From positions 1 through 64,000 of the forward strand of contig JAKOUW010000019.1 of assembly GCA_029782365.1 (NCBI GenBank): DNA of 64,000 bases. The letters run 5' to 3'. The position numbers were made by a program, and so were the translations under genes. The stretch is from Chloroflexota bacterium (GTDB lineage Bacteria > Chloroflexota > Anaerolineae > Anaerolineales > UBA4823). Positions 26,883 through 36,789 of the stretch are shown here, piece by piece; position 1 is the first letter of the stretch, and each line of letters begins with the position of its first letter. Under the pieces are notes generated by a model. That model made no database searches, was not told the origin of the DNA, and was given only the letters and a program-made list of their open reading frames with translations.

Positions 26883-29414
26883 ATGGATGATGTTCACCCT
26901 CTCCTCTCCAGATGGCGCAGCGAGCCCGAATTTGCCGCTAATGTCGCTGCCTGGCAGATCTTCCCCGCCCGTTCTGCGCAGTACGCCGAGATCCCTTCTG
27001 GCCTGCATTCCGCTTTGCTGCATGCCTTGCCCAACCTGGGCATCTGCCAGTTGTACAGTCACCAGGCGCGCGCTTGGGAGATCGTTCAATCCGGCGACCA
27101 TCTGATCCTGGCAACCAGCACCGCTAGCGGTAAAACGCTGGCTTACAACCTGCCAGTTATCGACCGTCTGCTGCGCCAACCGGAAGCGCGCGCTCTTTAT
27201 CTCTATCCGACCAAAGCCCTGGCGCAAGACCAGCTCGATGAGGCGAAAAATTTGCTCTCCGCGGTTGAAAACACTTCTATCGCGCCCGCCGTTTACGATG
27301 GCGACACCCCTACTGGCCAGCGCCAGGCTATCCGCCAGCGTTCCCGCCTGGTGTTGAGCAACCCCGATATGCTGCACACTGGCATCCTGCCGCACCACAC
27401 CGCCTGGGCCGAGTTTTTCCGCGGTTTGCAGTTCGTGGTGATCGACGAACTGCACATTTACCGGGGTGTGTTCGGTTCCCATGTAGCCAACGTACTGCGC
27501 CGCCTGCGCCGCGTGGCTCGCTTTTACGGCGCTTACCCGCAGTTTATCCTGGCTTCCGCCACTATCGCCAACCCACGCGAGCTGGCTGAGAAACTGGTCG
27601 AAGCGCCGCTGCACCTGCTGGAGGAAGATGGTGCGGCGCGCGGCGAAAAACATTTCATCATTTATAATCCCCCCATTGTCGATCCAGATCTCGGCATACG
27701 GCGCAGCTTGCTGCAGGAGACAGGCCGCCTGGCTGGCGACCTGCTGCGCCAGGGCTTGCAAACCATCATTTTTGGCCGCGCGCGCCGCACCATCGAGCTG
27801 ATCCTGGCTTATCTGCGCCAATCTGGAACGGATGAACCCGGTGAACAATCGGCTTTGCAGCGTATCCGCGGTTACCGCAGCGGCTACCTGCCTCACCAGC
27901 GTCGGGAGATCGAAGAGGCGCTGCGCCAGGGAGAAGCCCAATTGGTCGTGGCGACCAGCGCGCTTGAGCTGGGCATTGATATCGGGGGGATGCAGGCTGC
28001 CGTCCTGGCAGGCTACCCGGGCACCATCGCCTCTACCTGGCAGCAGGCTGGCCGCGCTGGGCGAGGCGCCGACGCCTCACTCGCCGTGCTGGTCACCTCG
28101 GCCAGCCCGATCGACCAGTTCTTGGCGCACAACCCACAATATCTGTTCGCCCGCAGCCCAGAGCAAGCCCTGGTCAATCCTGATAACCTGCTGATCCTGT
28201 TGGGGCACTTGCGCTGCGCCGCTTTTGAGCTGCCTTTCCAGCCCGGCGAAGCTTTTGGCAGTTTGCCCGCCGACCGGGTAGTGGAGATCCTGCGGTTTCT
28301 GGTCGATGAAGGGGAGCTGCACCAATCGGGCGAGCGCTTTTTCTGGATGTCAGATGCTTATCCTGCACAGGGCCTTTCCCTGCGCAGCGCTTCAACAGAG
28401 ACTGTGCTGCTGCATGATGAAGAAGGTCGCACAATTGGCCAGGTGGACCGCCCCAGCGCCCTGTGGATGGTGCATCCGGGTGCGATCTATCTGCATGACG
28501 GCCGGCTTTTCCAGGTGCGTTCGCTGGATCTGGAAGGCAAGCTGGCTCAGTTAAAGGCGGCCACCCAGGACTATTACACCGAACCACTGCGCGAAACCAG
28601 CGTCGAAGTGATCACTATGCAGGCCGAAGCTGCTCCTCCGGGCTGCTGGAAAGCGCACGGCGAAGTCAAAGTCACCACGCAGGTCACCGGCTACCGCAAG
28701 GTGCGCTGGTTTGCCCACGAAGTGCTGGGCGTCGAATCGCTCGATCTGCCACCATCCGAGATGTACACCACCGGCTATTGGTTGACGATCTCCCCTGACA
28801 CCATCGAGCATTTAGATGTCCAGGGACTGTGGAACAGCTCGCCCAATGACTACGGTCCACTATGGCCGGCTATCCGCAACCGGGTGCGCCAGCGAGATGG
28901 CTACCGCTGCCAAAGCTGCGGCGCGCAAGAAAACGGCAAAGCCCACGATGTGCACCACAAAATCCCTTTCCGCTCGTTTCATTCAGCCCAGGAAGCAAAC
29001 AACCCGGCCAACCTGGTCACGCTTTGCCCGGCCTGCCACCGGAAAGCGGAGAGCGCTGTGCGGGTGCGCAGCGGATTGGCGGGGTTGGCCTATGTGCTGG
29101 GCAACCTGGCCCCCCTTTTCTTGATGTGCGATTCCGGTGATCTGGGCGTGCATGCCGAGATGCAGGCCAGGCTCTCTCCCGATCCGCAGCAAATCGGCCA
29201 ACCAGCGGTCATTCTCTACGACCAGGTACCAGCCGGCATCGGTTTCAGTGAACGCTTGTATGAACTGCACGCCACGCTTCTCACCGAAGCACACCGGCTG
29301 GTCGCAGCCTGCGGCTGCCAGGATGGCTGCCCTTCTTGCGTCGGGCCAGGCGGAGAACTGGGCTACGGCGGCAAGCGCGAGGCGTTGGCCCTGTTAGAAG
29401 CGTTGGGGGCGTGA
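26883..29414 (+). CDS. MrfA/Hrq1-like DExH helicase with inserted HNH domain
   Basis: 843 residues. Superfamily 2 motifs: TASGKT (I), YPTKALAQDQL (Ia), VVIDELHIYRG (II, DELH), SATIANP (III), SALELGIDIGG (V) and QQAGRAGR (VI). The C-terminal DUF1998/MZB zinc domain has C810, C812, C816 and C819. Between helicase and MZB (about residues 667-722) lies an HNH-nuclease-like module with CQSC, DVHHKIPF and LCPACHRKAE. B. subtilis MrfA, a 3'-5' helicase for mitomycin-type damage repair, has the helicase and MZB parts; the HNH module would add a nicking or structural function. ATG 26883 directly follows an extended -10 element. Confidence 0.9.
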   Translation: MDDVHPLLSRWRSEPEFAANVAAWQIFPARSAQYAEIPSGLHSALLHALPNLGICQLYSHQARAWEIVQSGDHLILATSTASGKTLAYNLPVIDRLLRQPEARALYLYPTKALAQDQLDEAKNLLSAVENTSIAPAVYDGDTPTGQRQAIRQRSRLVLSNPDMLHTGILPHHTAWAEFFRGLQFVVIDELHIYRGVFGSHVANVLRRLRRVARFYGAYPQFILASATIANPRELAEKLVEAPLHLLEEDGAARGEKHFIIYNPPIVDPDLGIRRSLLQETGRLAGDLLRQGLQTIIFGRARRTIELILAYLRQSGTDEPGEQSALQRIRGYRSGYLPHQRREIEEALRQGEAQLVVATSALELGIDIGGMQAAVLAGYPGTIASTWQQAGRAGRGADASLAVLVTSASPIDQFLAHNPQYLFARSPEQALVNPDNLLILLGHLRCAAFELPFQPGEAFGSLPADRVVEILRFLVDEGELHQSGERFFWMSDAYPAQGLSLRSASTETVLLHDEEGRTIGQVDRPSALWMVHPGAIYLHDGRLFQVRSLDLEGKLAQLKAATQDYYTEPLRETSVEVITMQAEAAPPGCWKAHGEVKVTTQVTGYRKVRWFAHEVLGVESLDLPPSEMYTTGYWLTISPDTIEHLDVQGLWNSSPNDYGPLWPAIRNRVRQRDGYRCQSCGAQENGKAHDVHHKIPFRSFHSAQEANNPANLVTLCPACHRKAESAVRVRSGLAGLAYVLGNLAPLFLMCDSGDLGVHAEMQARLSPDPQQIGQPAVILYDQVPAGIGFSERLYELHATLLTEAHRLVAACGCQDGCPSCVGPGGELGYGGKREALALLEALGA

Positions 29415-29447
29415 TGGGTTGGAGTTGCGCGTTAGGAGGCGCGTTTC

Positions 29448-30125
29448 TTATTCCCTTATAACCTTCGGCCTCAAGCGCAACGCCTCGTTTAAATGCGTGA
29501 AGCTGTGCCGCGTAGCAGGCATCAGAAGGAGGCCGGCAATCGTGCGGCTGGCCCAGTAGTCCATCACTTCCTGGGCTTCTGGCAGCACCAGTTTTTGATC
29601 TTTCACCATCTCCAACCGCTTTGGCAGCACCCTGATTTTGAGCGCCTCGAATGATATCTGCGGAATGAGCTGGCGGGTGCGCCTGCCAACTGCCTGGCGG
29701 TACTCCTTCAGTGCCAGTGTATTCACAGTTTCACTAAAAACCCGCACGGCGTCTGGATTCATAGCATTGCCTGAGTGATCTACCGTGCCATGCAGGCGCC
29801 TGGCCCAGCCTTCATCGGCGAACACCGTCGAGCGGCCGGCCGCCAGCATATTCATGGTGATATCTTCGATGCGTGCGATGTGCCACAGAATCCAGGCGAT
29901 GGAATGCTCAGAGCTGCTTGGGACTGTACGCAGGGCAACATCACTTAAGTCGTCCAATACCTCATCTTCAAACGACCACAATCCTATACCAGATACAGCG
30001 GCGGCGTGCACCTGCGCGTGCAGTGTCAGGCACAGCTCAACGGCACGCGAGTGATCGCTGCAGTCTTCCAGCAGCCTGCGCAGAGTCTTCAGCGATTCAT
30101 TCCATTTCTGGCGGTCAATCTCCAT
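29448..30125 (-). CDS. DinB-like four-helix protein
   Basis: 225 residues. The central WILWHIARIEDITMNML helix and a late His (RHSFTHLNEAL) give the three-His metal site expected for the DinB/YfiT-like fold. Members include bacillithiol or mycothiol-dependent transferases and many uncharacterised stress proteins; no function can be assigned. GGAGG precedes ATG 30125. It lies alone, convergent with the helicase gene and divergent from the aldo/keto reductase. Confidence 0.75.
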   Translation of the reverse strand: MEIDRQKWNESLKTLRRLLEDCSDHSRAVELCLTLHAQVHAAAVSGIGLWSFEDEVLDDLSDVALRTVPSSSEHSIAWILWHIARIEDITMNMLAAGRSTVFADEGWARRLHGTVDHSGNAMNPDAVRVFSETVNTLALKEYRQAVGRRTRQLIPQISFEALKIRVLPKRLEMVKDQKLVLPEAQEVMDYWASRTIAGLLLMPATRHSFTHLNEALRLRPKVIRE

Positions 30126-30271
30126 AGCAAATCCTCCATTGCACTCGTCTATTAATCCGAAGATTATCGCAAGGTACGCTAACCAAAATTATAGATGATT
30201 TTTGAATTACGATTGACAAAGCACGGTACCAACCAACTTTTTTCAATTCCTCTACTTTAACTATCTTTCGT

Positions 30272-30277
30272 TATAAT
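30272..30277 (+). promoter_or_regulatory. -10 box upstream of the aldo/keto reductase
   Basis: TATAAT 53 nt before ATG 30330. No convincing -35 is visible at 16-18 nt; a TTGACA at 30213-30218 is too far to pair with it. Confidence 0.4.
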
Positions 30278-30329
30278 GTTCAAGCAAATTTTTATTGGTC
30301 TGCGGATAGCAGAAGATTGGAGAGTTACG

Positions 30330-31313
30330 ATGATTTTTGTCAACCTGGGAAAAACGGGTTTAAAAATCTCCCGGCTGTGCCTGGGGATGATGACCTATGG
30401 CTCGAAAACCTGGCGGGAATGGGTTTTGGAAGAATCTGAAGCCCTGCCCTTCGTGCGCCGCGCCTTAGACGCCGGGATCAATTTTTTCGACACCGCCGAT
30501 GTCTACTCGTTAGGTGAAAGCGAGCGTGTGTTAGGCAACGCCCTGCGGCATTTTGGTGTGGCGCGTGAAACCGTCGTCATCGCCACCAAGGTGTGCAGCC
30601 CGATCAGCAGTGAAGTCAACGACCGTGGGCTGTCGCGCAAACATATCCTGACCTCGATCGACAAATCGCTCAAGAACCTGCAAATGGATTATGTCGACCT
30701 GTACCAGATCCACCGTTGGGATTACAGCACACCCATCGAAGAAACCATGGAAACGCTCAACGATGTCGTACGCACCGGCAAGGCGCGCTACATCGGCGCT
30801 TCCAGCATGTTTGCCTGGCAGTTTGCCAAAGCGCAGTATACCGCCGACCTGCATGGTTGGAGCCGCTTTGTTTCGATGCAAAATCACTATAACCTGGTGT
30901 ACCGTGAAGAAGAGCGCGAGATGATCCCCTTTTGCCAGGATCAGGGCATCGGGTTAATTCCCTGGAGCCCAATGGCGCGCGGCTTTTTTGCCGGCGACCG
31001 GGTGCGCGGTGGAGGCGGCGCAACTACGCGTTCCAAAAGCGACCCATTCGCTAACCAATTGTATTTCCGCGAAGAAGATTTTGAAGTGGCAGACCGGGCG
31101 CGCGAAATCGCCGCTCAACGCGGTGTGACCGGCTCTCAGGTTGCACTGGCCTGGATGCTGCAAAAACAGCATATCAGCGCCCCAATTATCGGGGCCAGCA
31201 AAATGGAACACCTGGACCAGGCAATTGCCGCCCTGGATATCAAACTCAGCGAGGCAGAAGCCAGACACCTGGAGGAAATGTACCGGCCCCATCCCATTTT
31301 GGGCCACTCTTGA
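30330..31313 (+). CDS. Aldo/keto reductase (YajO-like)
   Basis: 327 residues. The AKR barrel shows NFFDTADVYSLGESE (catalytic Asp and Tyr), IATKV (Lys), YVDLYQIHRWD (His) and GASSMFAWQF (NADPH region), a pattern closest to the YajO-type group. It reduces aldehydes or sugars with NADPH; the natural substrate is unknown. The frame extends to an ATG at 30276, but that codon overlaps the TATAAT box; ATG 30330 has GGAG 7 nt upstream and matches the family N-terminus (VNLGKTGLKISRL). Confidence 0.9.
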   Translation: MIFVNLGKTGLKISRLCLGMMTYGSKTWREWVLEESEALPFVRRALDAGINFFDTADVYSLGESERVLGNALRHFGVARETVVIATKVCSPISSEVNDRGLSRKHILTSIDKSLKNLQMDYVDLYQIHRWDYSTPIEETMETLNDVVRTGKARYIGASSMFAWQFAKAQYTADLHGWSRFVSMQNHYNLVYREEEREMIPFCQDQGIGLIPWSPMARGFFAGDRVRGGGGATTRSKSDPFANQLYFREEDFEVADRAREIAAQRGVTGSQVALAWMLQKQHISAPIIGASKMEHLDQAIAALDIKLSEAEARHLEEMYRPHPILGHS

Positions 31314-31329
31314 CCAAAGACTGCTTGCC

Positions 31330-31348
31330 TCAGCCTCGGGTAGGCTGA
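31330..31348. other. Short hairpin in the aldo/keto reductase-valS gap
   Basis: A 7-bp stem (31330-31336 with 31342-31348) lies 16 nt past the reductase stop and has no T-run. The 192 bases to the valS stop hold no other recognised element. Confidence 0.3.
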
Positions 31349-31505
31349 TCGTGTTCATCAGATCAGCAGGAGCACTCTGACGGCCGACCAATCAGGCGCC
31401 CAACCTTGTTTGTCGAACGCCAGGGCTACTCGGATTTAAGAAATCTCCTAGCGGCGGTACGTCAATGCGAAACTGGCATCATAGAGACCTCGTGATGCTA
31501 TCAGA

Positions 31506-34229
31506 TTATCCCTCCAACTGGCTGCGCAGCTTTTGGGCGGTTTCCTTGAAAGCTGCCAGCTTTTCGCTTTCCTTCTGCACCACCGGTGGGGGTGCCTTTT
31601 TGGCAAACGGCCCCGAGAGCAATCCTTCCAGGCGGCGGATCTGCGCTTCGATCTCGGCCAGTTCTTTGCTCAGTCGCGCCGCTTCAGCCGCGTTGTCTAC
31701 TAGATCGGACAGCGGCAGGTAAATTTCCACCGGCCCAACAACCAGCGGGGTATGGCCGGCCGGTTTTTCGGGCAGGTTTGTTTCTATCTGCACCGCAGCC
31801 GGGTCCAGCCCCGCCAAAAAAGCCAGCACACCGGCTTGCTGCCGCACCAGCCTAGTTTGCTCGCCGCCAGCTAAAATGGCGGCCAGCCTCTTCGACGGCT
31901 TGACATTTTTTTCTGAGCGCAAATTGCGGATGGCGCGCACCATGTTTTGCACCAGAATAAAATCGGTCAGGGAGGCTGCTTCCCAATCTTCTTCCGGCCT
32001 GGGCTCCGGCCAGCGGGCGATGATCAGCGCCTCTGGCCAATCCTGGTGCAGGGTAGCCAGATTCACGCCGTAGCTTCCGGGCTTGCCAAAGTGCGCCAGC
32101 GCGGCCTGGCGCAGATGGCCCCACAGCTCTTCAGTTACAAAGGGCGTGAAGGGATGCAGCATGCGCAGCGCCTGGTCCAGGATGCGCACCAGCGTGTAAG
32201 CAGTGTAAAACGCACAGTCGCCGCCCTCGGAGAGCTGCAGCTTGGCGATCTCCAGGTACCAATCGGCATAATCGCCCCACACGAAATCGTAAATCTGCCG
32301 ACCAGCTTCACCATACTGGTAGTTTTCAAACAGCCGCTCGACATCCCGCACCAGCGCCTGCAGGCGCGCCCAGATCCACGAATCGGCCAGTGTCCAGCTA
32401 GGCTCAGCCAGCGGGCGAGCTGGCGCCTGGGTCATGGCGCCGCACACGAAGCGGCCCATATTCCAGACCTTGTTAGCGAAATTGCGGTTCGCCTCCACCT
32501 TTTTCACACTCAGGTTCATATCATTGCCCGGTGTTGAGCCGACCAGCAGGGTGAAGCGCAGGGCGTCGGTGCCCAGTTCGTCCATCACCGTCAGCGGGTC
32601 GATCACGTTGCCGTAGGTCTTGCTCATCTTGCGTCCGTGCTCGTCGCGTATTAAGCCATGCAGATAGACAGTGTGGAAGGGGATTTCGCCAGTGTATTCC
32701 AACCCTGACATGATCATGCGCGCCACCCAGAAGAACAAGATATCATAACCAGTCTCCAGCACCGAGGTGGGATAGAAATAGTCCAGGTCGGGTGTTTTAT
32801 CCGGCCAGCCCAGCGTGGAAAACGGCCACAGGCCGGACGAAAACCAGGTGTCGAGTACATCTGGATCCTGGGAAATCTGCTCACTGCCGCAGTGCATACA
32901 TTTCAGTAGATCGTGGCGCGCTACGCTCATGCGGCTGCAGTCAGCGCAGTACCATACCGGGATGCGGTGGCCCCACCACAACTGGCGCGAGATGCACCAG
33001 TCTTCGATGTTCTCCAGCCAGTTGTAATACACTTTGGTAAAACGCTCCGGCACAATCCTGATCCGCCCATCGCGCACCGCTTGCAGAGCAGTCTCGGCCA
33101 GCGGTTTGATGCGCACAAACCATTGGGTAGAGATCATCGGCTCGACAATCTCGCCGCCGCGCTGCGATCGCGGCACTTTCATCATGTAGGGCTCTTCCTT
33201 AATCACCAGGCCAGCAGAGCGCATATCATCCCACAGTTTTTTGCGGCACTCGAAGCGCTCCAGGCCGGCGTACGGCCCGCCGTGGCTGTTGATGCGGGCG
33301 GCGTTGTCGAGCACAGAGATAACCGGCAGATCGTGCTTCTGGCCAATAGCGTAATCGTTCGGATCGTGCCCAGGTGTGATCTTCAGCGCTCCGGTGCCGA
33401 ACTCACGGTCTACGTATTCGTCAGCAATCACCGGAATTGCACGACCCAACATGGGCACGCTGACATTGCGACCGATGAAATTTTGATAACGGGGATCAGC
33501 GGGATGCACAGCGACTGCTGTGTCGCCCAGGATAGTCTCAGGGCGGGTGGTTGCTACCGGAATGAAATCTCCACTGCCGTCTGCCAGCAGGTACTTAAAG
33601 AAGTACAATCTGCCCATCTCCTCGGAATATTCCACTTCAAGGTCAGAAACGGCGGTCTTCAAACCAGGCGACCAGTTGATCAAGCGTGGGCCGCGGTAGA
33701 TCAGGCCTTTTTCATACAGGCGGACAAAAGCTTCGCGCACTGCACGTGACAGCCCTTCGTCCAGGGTAAAGCGCTCGCGATCCCAATCACACGAGGCGCC
33801 CAGGCGGCGGATCTGGCGGGTGATCTTGGCGCCGTAGGTAGCTTTCCATTCCCAGGTGCGCCGCAAAAATTCATCCCGCCCGATCTGCTCGCGGTTCAGC
33901 CCCTGTTTGGCCAGCGCTTTCTCCACCTGCAGTTGCGTGGCTATGCCGGCGTGATCGCTGCCCGGTACCCACAAGGTTGGGATGCCTTTCATGCGGTGGT
34001 AGCGGATCATCAAATCTTCCATTGAAACGAACATGGCATGCCCCAGGTGCAGTTCACCGGTCACGTTCGGTGGAGGGATCGAAATGACGAATGGCTTGGC
34101 ATCTGGGTTGTGCCCCGGCTTGTTGGGATCATTGGAGGGTTTGAAATAGCCCATCTGCTCCCACCAGGCGTAGACGCGCTGTTCGGTGGATGTAAAGTCA
34201 TATGCTTTTGGCAGGTTATGTTCGGGCAT
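31506..34229 (-). CDS. valS: Valyl-tRNA synthetase, bacterial type 1
   Basis: 907 residues, a normal length. Class I motifs are PPPNVTGELHLGHA (HIGH) and GRKMSKTYGN (KMSKS); the CP1 editing domain contains TTRPETILGDTAVAVHP, and the C-terminal coiled-coil arm (about residues 840-907) is present. It charges tRNA-Val and edits mischarged threonine. It begins 57 nt after the second, unlike valS copy and is probably co-transcribed from the same T-box promoter. All visible motifs are intact, so neither copy is obviously degenerate. Confidence 0.95.
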   Translation of the reverse strand: MPEHNLPKAYDFTSTEQRVYAWWEQMGYFKPSNDPNKPGHNPDAKPFVISIPPPNVTGELHLGHAMFVSMEDLMIRYHRMKGIPTLWVPGSDHAGIATQLQVEKALAKQGLNREQIGRDEFLRRTWEWKATYGAKITRQIRRLGASCDWDRERFTLDEGLSRAVREAFVRLYEKGLIYRGPRLINWSPGLKTAVSDLEVEYSEEMGRLYFFKYLLADGSGDFIPVATTRPETILGDTAVAVHPADPRYQNFIGRNVSVPMLGRAIPVIADEYVDREFGTGALKITPGHDPNDYAIGQKHDLPVISVLDNAARINSHGGPYAGLERFECRKKLWDDMRSAGLVIKEEPYMMKVPRSQRGGEIVEPMISTQWFVRIKPLAETALQAVRDGRIRIVPERFTKVYYNWLENIEDWCISRQLWWGHRIPVWYCADCSRMSVARHDLLKCMHCGSEQISQDPDVLDTWFSSGLWPFSTLGWPDKTPDLDYFYPTSVLETGYDILFFWVARMIMSGLEYTGEIPFHTVYLHGLIRDEHGRKMSKTYGNVIDPLTVMDELGTDALRFTLLVGSTPGNDMNLSVKKVEANRNFANKVWNMGRFVCGAMTQAPARPLAEPSWTLADSWIWARLQALVRDVERLFENYQYGEAGRQIYDFVWGDYADWYLEIAKLQLSEGGDCAFYTAYTLVRILDQALRMLHPFTPFVTEELWGHLRQAALAHFGKPGSYGVNLATLHQDWPEALIIARWPEPRPEEDWEAASLTDFILVQNMVRAIRNLRSEKNVKPSKRLAAILAGGEQTRLVRQQAGVLAFLAGLDPAAVQIETNLPEKPAGHTPLVVGPVEIYLPLSDLVDNAAEAARLSKELAEIEAQIRRLEGLLSGPFAKKAPPPVVQKESEKLAAFKETAQKLRSQLEG

Positions 34230-34286
34230 AAGAGACTCCGCGAGAAGAATTAAGAACGTTTGAGTTTATCACGATTTTCCGGCCAA

Positions 34287-36737
34287 TTAATTTGATTTTT
34301 CAGGCAGATGGATTTCCAATTCCGCCTCTGCCGGGCCAGGTATAATATCGAAAGATTTAACACGCGTGATGCTGGCCAGGTCAGGTATTGCCAGGCGCAG
34401 GTTCTCGACCATTTCTGGTGCGGCGCGCAGCGTCAGGCTTTCTATCTCACTGCCCAGCGAAAGGTTATTTTGGCTTTTGTAACGCCGCACAGCCGTAGCG
34501 ATCTCAACCAACCGTGCGCCCAGGGCTTCGGCCTGTGAATCTTCCAGGGTCTCATCCGGTATTGGCCAGGCAGAACGGTGGATGGAGGCCTGCGCGCCGG
34601 AGTTGGCCAATAATCCCTGGTAAATCGCCTCGGTGACATATGGCAGGAAAGGTGCAAAGAGGTGTATCACTGTGTGGATCAAGGCGTAAAGCGTGCTGCG
34701 GGCGGCCTCTTGGGATGCGCCAGGATCACCGTACAAGCGTTGTTTGCACATTTCCAGGTAATTGTCCGCCAGATCGTTCCAGAAGAAAGCCTCCAGCTCG
34801 CTTTTAGCGGCGGCATATTCATATCCTTCCATCAGTTCCGTTACGCGGCGCACCAGGCGCTGCAGGCGCGCTAGGATCCACCGGTCAGCCGGGGTGTAGG
34901 CAGTTGCGCCTGCAGGTTGAAGATGAAAATCGGACAAAAATCGCTCGCTGAAACGCGCCACGTTCCACAGCTTGGTCACCAGGCTGGCGCCGGTCTGAAT
35001 CTTCTCTTCGCTGATGACCGAATCTTTGCCTGGGCCAGTGGAAGCTGCCCAATAGCGCACGGCATCTGCCGAATACCGCTGGATCATTTCAAGCGGTGGC
35101 AGCGGACCCCCGCCTCGGCTTTTGCTGATTTTGCCCATGCCCTCCCCAGCTAATCCCCAGCCCGAGATCGCCACGTTTTTCCAGGGCAGCGCGTCTGCGC
35201 CGGGTTGGCGAAAGTGGAAAAACGTTTTAACCAGCGTGTAAAACGCCCAGGTGCGAATAATCTCGTGCGCCTGGGGACGCATATCAAAAGGGAATACTTT
35301 GTGGTAAAGTTCTGCGCTTTTATCCAACCATCGCCCCGCAATCTGGGGAGACATGGAAGAGGTGGCCCAGGTGTCAAACACATCCATTTCCGGTCTGAAC
35401 TCTTTTCCACCACAGTGCGGGCAAGGCCCAGAAGGCTGTTCAGCGCTGGGATCAACCGGTAAGTCTTTTTCATCTGGCAGGATAGTTTCCCCGCAGCCAG
35501 CGCAGTACCAAGCAGGGATGGGCACACCGTAAAAACGCTGGCGCGACAGGCACCAATCCCAATTCAAATTCTCGACCCAGGCCTGGTAGCGCGCTCGCAT
35601 ATTGGCAGGCCGCCAACTCAACTGCTCGCCGAGACGCAGCAGCTCGTCTTTAAAATCCAACACTCTGACGAACCACTGTTGCAGAAGTATGAACTCCACC
35701 GGTGTGTCGCAGCGTTCATGCACACGCACCGAATGATCGATCGGCCGGCGATCGAGCATAAAGCCGCCCTCCAGTAGGGCTTCTTTGATACGGGCGCGTG
35801 CTTCTTCCAGGCGCATTCCCGCCAGGAAGCCAGACGCCGGTCCCAGCCGGCCATCACGCTCAACGATGGCAATCAACGGCAGCTCATGTTTGCGCCACCA
35901 GATCACGTCCGTGGTATCGCCGAAGGTGCAGCACATTACCGCGCCGCTGCCTTTCTCTGGATCGGCCTCAGGATCGGCCAACACCGGCACCCAGCGTTCG
36001 AACAGCGGTGTTCTCACCTGCTGTCCCACCAGCGCCTGGTACCGGGCATCATCGGGATGGACGAAGACCGCCACGCACGCCGGCAGCAGCTCGGGTCGTG
36101 TGGTGGCAATCGGCAGAATGGAATCTTCACCTGCTAAATGAAACGCCAGGGTAACATACTCGCTCTGCCGCTCCAGATCGTTCAATTCGGCCTGGGCAAT
36201 GGAAGTCTGGCACTCCGGGCAGAAGATCGCCGGGGCTTCGCGGCGGTACACCAGCCCCTTTTTATATAAGTCGAGAAATGAAAGCTGCGAGGTGCGGCGG
36301 GAAAAATCATCGATCGTGCGGTAGGTGTAGCGCCAATCAATTGACAGGCCCAGGCGTTTCCACAACGCTTCATAATCCTTCTCGGCTTCTTCGCTGACCT
36401 GCAGACAGCGCTGGATAAATGCTGGCCGTCCCACCTCAGCCGCCCGGATTTTCAACCGCTTTTCCACCAGCCGCTCCGTCGGCAGACCGTTGTCGTCATA
36501 ACCCATTGGATAAAAGACATTCATACCTTTCATGCGGAAAAAGCGCGCCATGATATCCGTGTGGCTGTAAGAATAAACATGGCCGAGATGCAGGTGACCG
36601 GAAACAGTCGGCGGCGGAGTATCGATTGAAAATACCGGCGCAGTGGAGGCGGGATCGAAATGGTAAATACCAGCATCCTGCCAGTACTGCGTCAGCCTGG
36701 GTTCATTCAGTTTTGGATCATATCGCTGCGCTAACAT
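34287..36737 (-). CDS. valS: Valyl-tRNA synthetase, archaeal-style type 2
   Basis: 816 residues. TPPPTVSGHLHLGHVYSYSHTD (HIGH) and GMGKISKSRGGG (KMSKS), the DDNGLPTERLVEK segment and TTRPELLPACVAVFVHP in the editing domain identify the type 2 ValS typical of Archaea and some bacteria; a zinc-ribbon-like CAGC...CPHC pair lies near residue 415. It lacks the long coiled-coil arm of type 1. GGAG precedes the ATG. It sits directly downstream of a valine-specific T-box leader, which supports the substrate assignment, and precedes the type 1 gene. Confidence 0.93.
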   Translation of the reverse strand: MLAQRYDPKLNEPRLTQYWQDAGIYHFDPASTAPVFSIDTPPPTVSGHLHLGHVYSYSHTDIMARFFRMKGMNVFYPMGYDDNGLPTERLVEKRLKIRAAEVGRPAFIQRCLQVSEEAEKDYEALWKRLGLSIDWRYTYRTIDDFSRRTSQLSFLDLYKKGLVYRREAPAIFCPECQTSIAQAELNDLERQSEYVTLAFHLAGEDSILPIATTRPELLPACVAVFVHPDDARYQALVGQQVRTPLFERWVPVLADPEADPEKGSGAVMCCTFGDTTDVIWWRKHELPLIAIVERDGRLGPASGFLAGMRLEEARARIKEALLEGGFMLDRRPIDHSVRVHERCDTPVEFILLQQWFVRVLDFKDELLRLGEQLSWRPANMRARYQAWVENLNWDWCLSRQRFYGVPIPAWYCAGCGETILPDEKDLPVDPSAEQPSGPCPHCGGKEFRPEMDVFDTWATSSMSPQIAGRWLDKSAELYHKVFPFDMRPQAHEIIRTWAFYTLVKTFFHFRQPGADALPWKNVAISGWGLAGEGMGKISKSRGGGPLPPLEMIQRYSADAVRYWAASTGPGKDSVISEEKIQTGASLVTKLWNVARFSERFLSDFHLQPAGATAYTPADRWILARLQRLVRRVTELMEGYEYAAAKSELEAFFWNDLADNYLEMCKQRLYGDPGASQEAARSTLYALIHTVIHLFAPFLPYVTEAIYQGLLANSGAQASIHRSAWPIPDETLEDSQAEALGARLVEIATAVRRYKSQNNLSLGSEIESLTLRAAPEMVENLRLAIPDLASITRVKSFDIIPGPAEAELEIHLPEKSN

Positions 36738-36749
36738 TACAACTCCTTA

Positions 36750-36789
36750 AAAAGAAAACGCCCTTTCATCTGAAGAGGGCGAAAGGGCG
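36750..36789 (-). terminator. Conditional terminator of the T-box leader
   Basis: A 9-bp stem (CGCCCTTTC with GAAAGGGCG) is followed by a T-rich run on the minus strand, 13 nt before the valS start codon. Confidence 0.9.

Noticed and set aside
26835..27941. Long 368-residue minus-strand frame over the helicase gene
   Set aside because: No recognisable domain or ribosome-binding site; it is antisense to a clear helicase with complete motifs.
31314..31505. Possible gene remnant between the aldo/keto reductase and valS
   Set aside because: No frame has recognisable protein similarity or a start signal; only a short hairpin was seen.
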